This document shows, piece by piece, positions 57,648 through 57,699 of a stretch of 57,699 bases of DNA (positions are counted from its first letter, which is position 1; the number at the start of each line of letters is the position of its first letter). The translations under genes were made by a program, and so were the position numbers. The notes beneath the pieces are model-generated. The model worked only from the letters and a program-made list of their open reading frames with translations, was not told the DNA's origin and did no database searches. Source of the DNA: Citrobacter sp. R56 (GTDB lineage Bacteria > Pseudomonadota > Gammaproteobacteria > Enterobacterales > Enterobacteriaceae); the NCBI RefSeq assembly GCF_016811995.1, contig NZ_CP069160.1, forward strand, positions 1 to 57,699. The letters are read 5' to 3'.

Positions 57648-57699
57648 CACCTGTTTCTGCGCCATTTGCTCCTTCCGTGCAACATAAGTGCGGGCGGGT
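57630..57699 (+). CDS. tap: Tap leader peptide of repA (runs through base 57699 into base 8)
   Basis: ATG at 57630, with GGGAG upstream. The frame gives MLRKVQHLFLRHLLLPCN and continues to the window end; joined to base 1 it reads two more codons and stops at 6-8. The LFLRHLLLPCN motif is the R1 Tap signature. Its translation is needed to couple ribosomes to repA. The open end proves that the window is circular. Confidence 0.88.
   Translation, partial: MLRKVQHLFLRHLLLPCNISAGG

Overview
The window reads as a complete circular IncFII-type plasmid from the Klebsiella/Enterobacter group, opened at repA. The main evidence is that the replication-control region at the right end (copB, the antisense RNA copA and the tap leader peptide, 57157..57699) runs directly into repA at base 1. 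The tap reading frame only closes if base 57699 is joined to base 1 (its stop falls at bases 6-8). The tra remnants, the sil/pco island and the backbone genes also fit Enterobacteriaceae. I see no antibiotic-resistance gene; the cargo is metal resistance.

Layout. 1..2117: repA and the origin region (terminator, DnaA box, hairpins, an 86-bp imperfect repeat). 2118..6942: backbone maintenance genes: an unrecognised 325-aa protein, a 162-aa gene bracketed by two near-identical 32-bp palindromes, and a kfrA operon (coiled-coil DNA-binding protein, DEDDh exonuclease, two unknowns). 6939..7996: decayed Rpn-type nuclease and IS66 debris. 8090..29862: the full copper/silver island, pcoE2-S-R-D-C-B-A, pcoE1, a 28-codon ORF, pcoG, a DUF2933 gene, silP, silG, silA-B-F-C, silR-S, silE and a DUF305 gene, with dyad operators for PcoR/SilR-type regulators. 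30272..33904: an AT-rich HNH nuclease gene, a second Rpn nuclease, a small ORF and a serine resolvase. 34148..38473: a ParA/ParB partition locus with six copies of one palindrome (GATTTCGCATGCGAAATC or its 16-bp core), two small unknowns and a HEPN/RES toxin-like gene. 38488..39843: umuC with only the tail of umuD.

39842..41800 and 54657..55930 are what is left of an F-type transfer region: the 3' end of traB, an in-frame traR::traI fusion, a DUF2726 gene and traX. The relaxase domain, pilus genes and oriT are gone, so the plasmid should not transfer itself. Between them (about 41800..54653) lies GC-rich foreign DNA. It holds a mod cluster (modE-like, modA, TauE/SafE permease, modB, modC) directly downstream of a Tn402/Tn5053-type tniA-B-Q-R module. 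That module is inserted at the res site of a Tn21-family mercury transposon (merR-T-P-C-A-D-E plus a DUF3330 ORF), of which only the mer-side 38-bp inverted repeat survives. 55972..57399 carries a secreted small protein, a PLD-type nuclease and copB.

How the parts work together: sil/pco exports and detoxifies periplasmic Ag(I)/Cu(I), mer reduces Hg(II), and mod may bring in molybdate under its own ModE-type operator. RepA/CopA/CopB, ParAB, KfrA, the resolvase and perhaps the RES gene keep the plasmid. The least-explained parts are the partition locus (dispersed palindromes read as the same peptide in three ORFs, a leader peptide, a non-canonical ParA P-loop), the palindrome-flanked 162-aa gene, the molybdate cargo on a tni element, and the 28-codon ORF inside the pco cluster.
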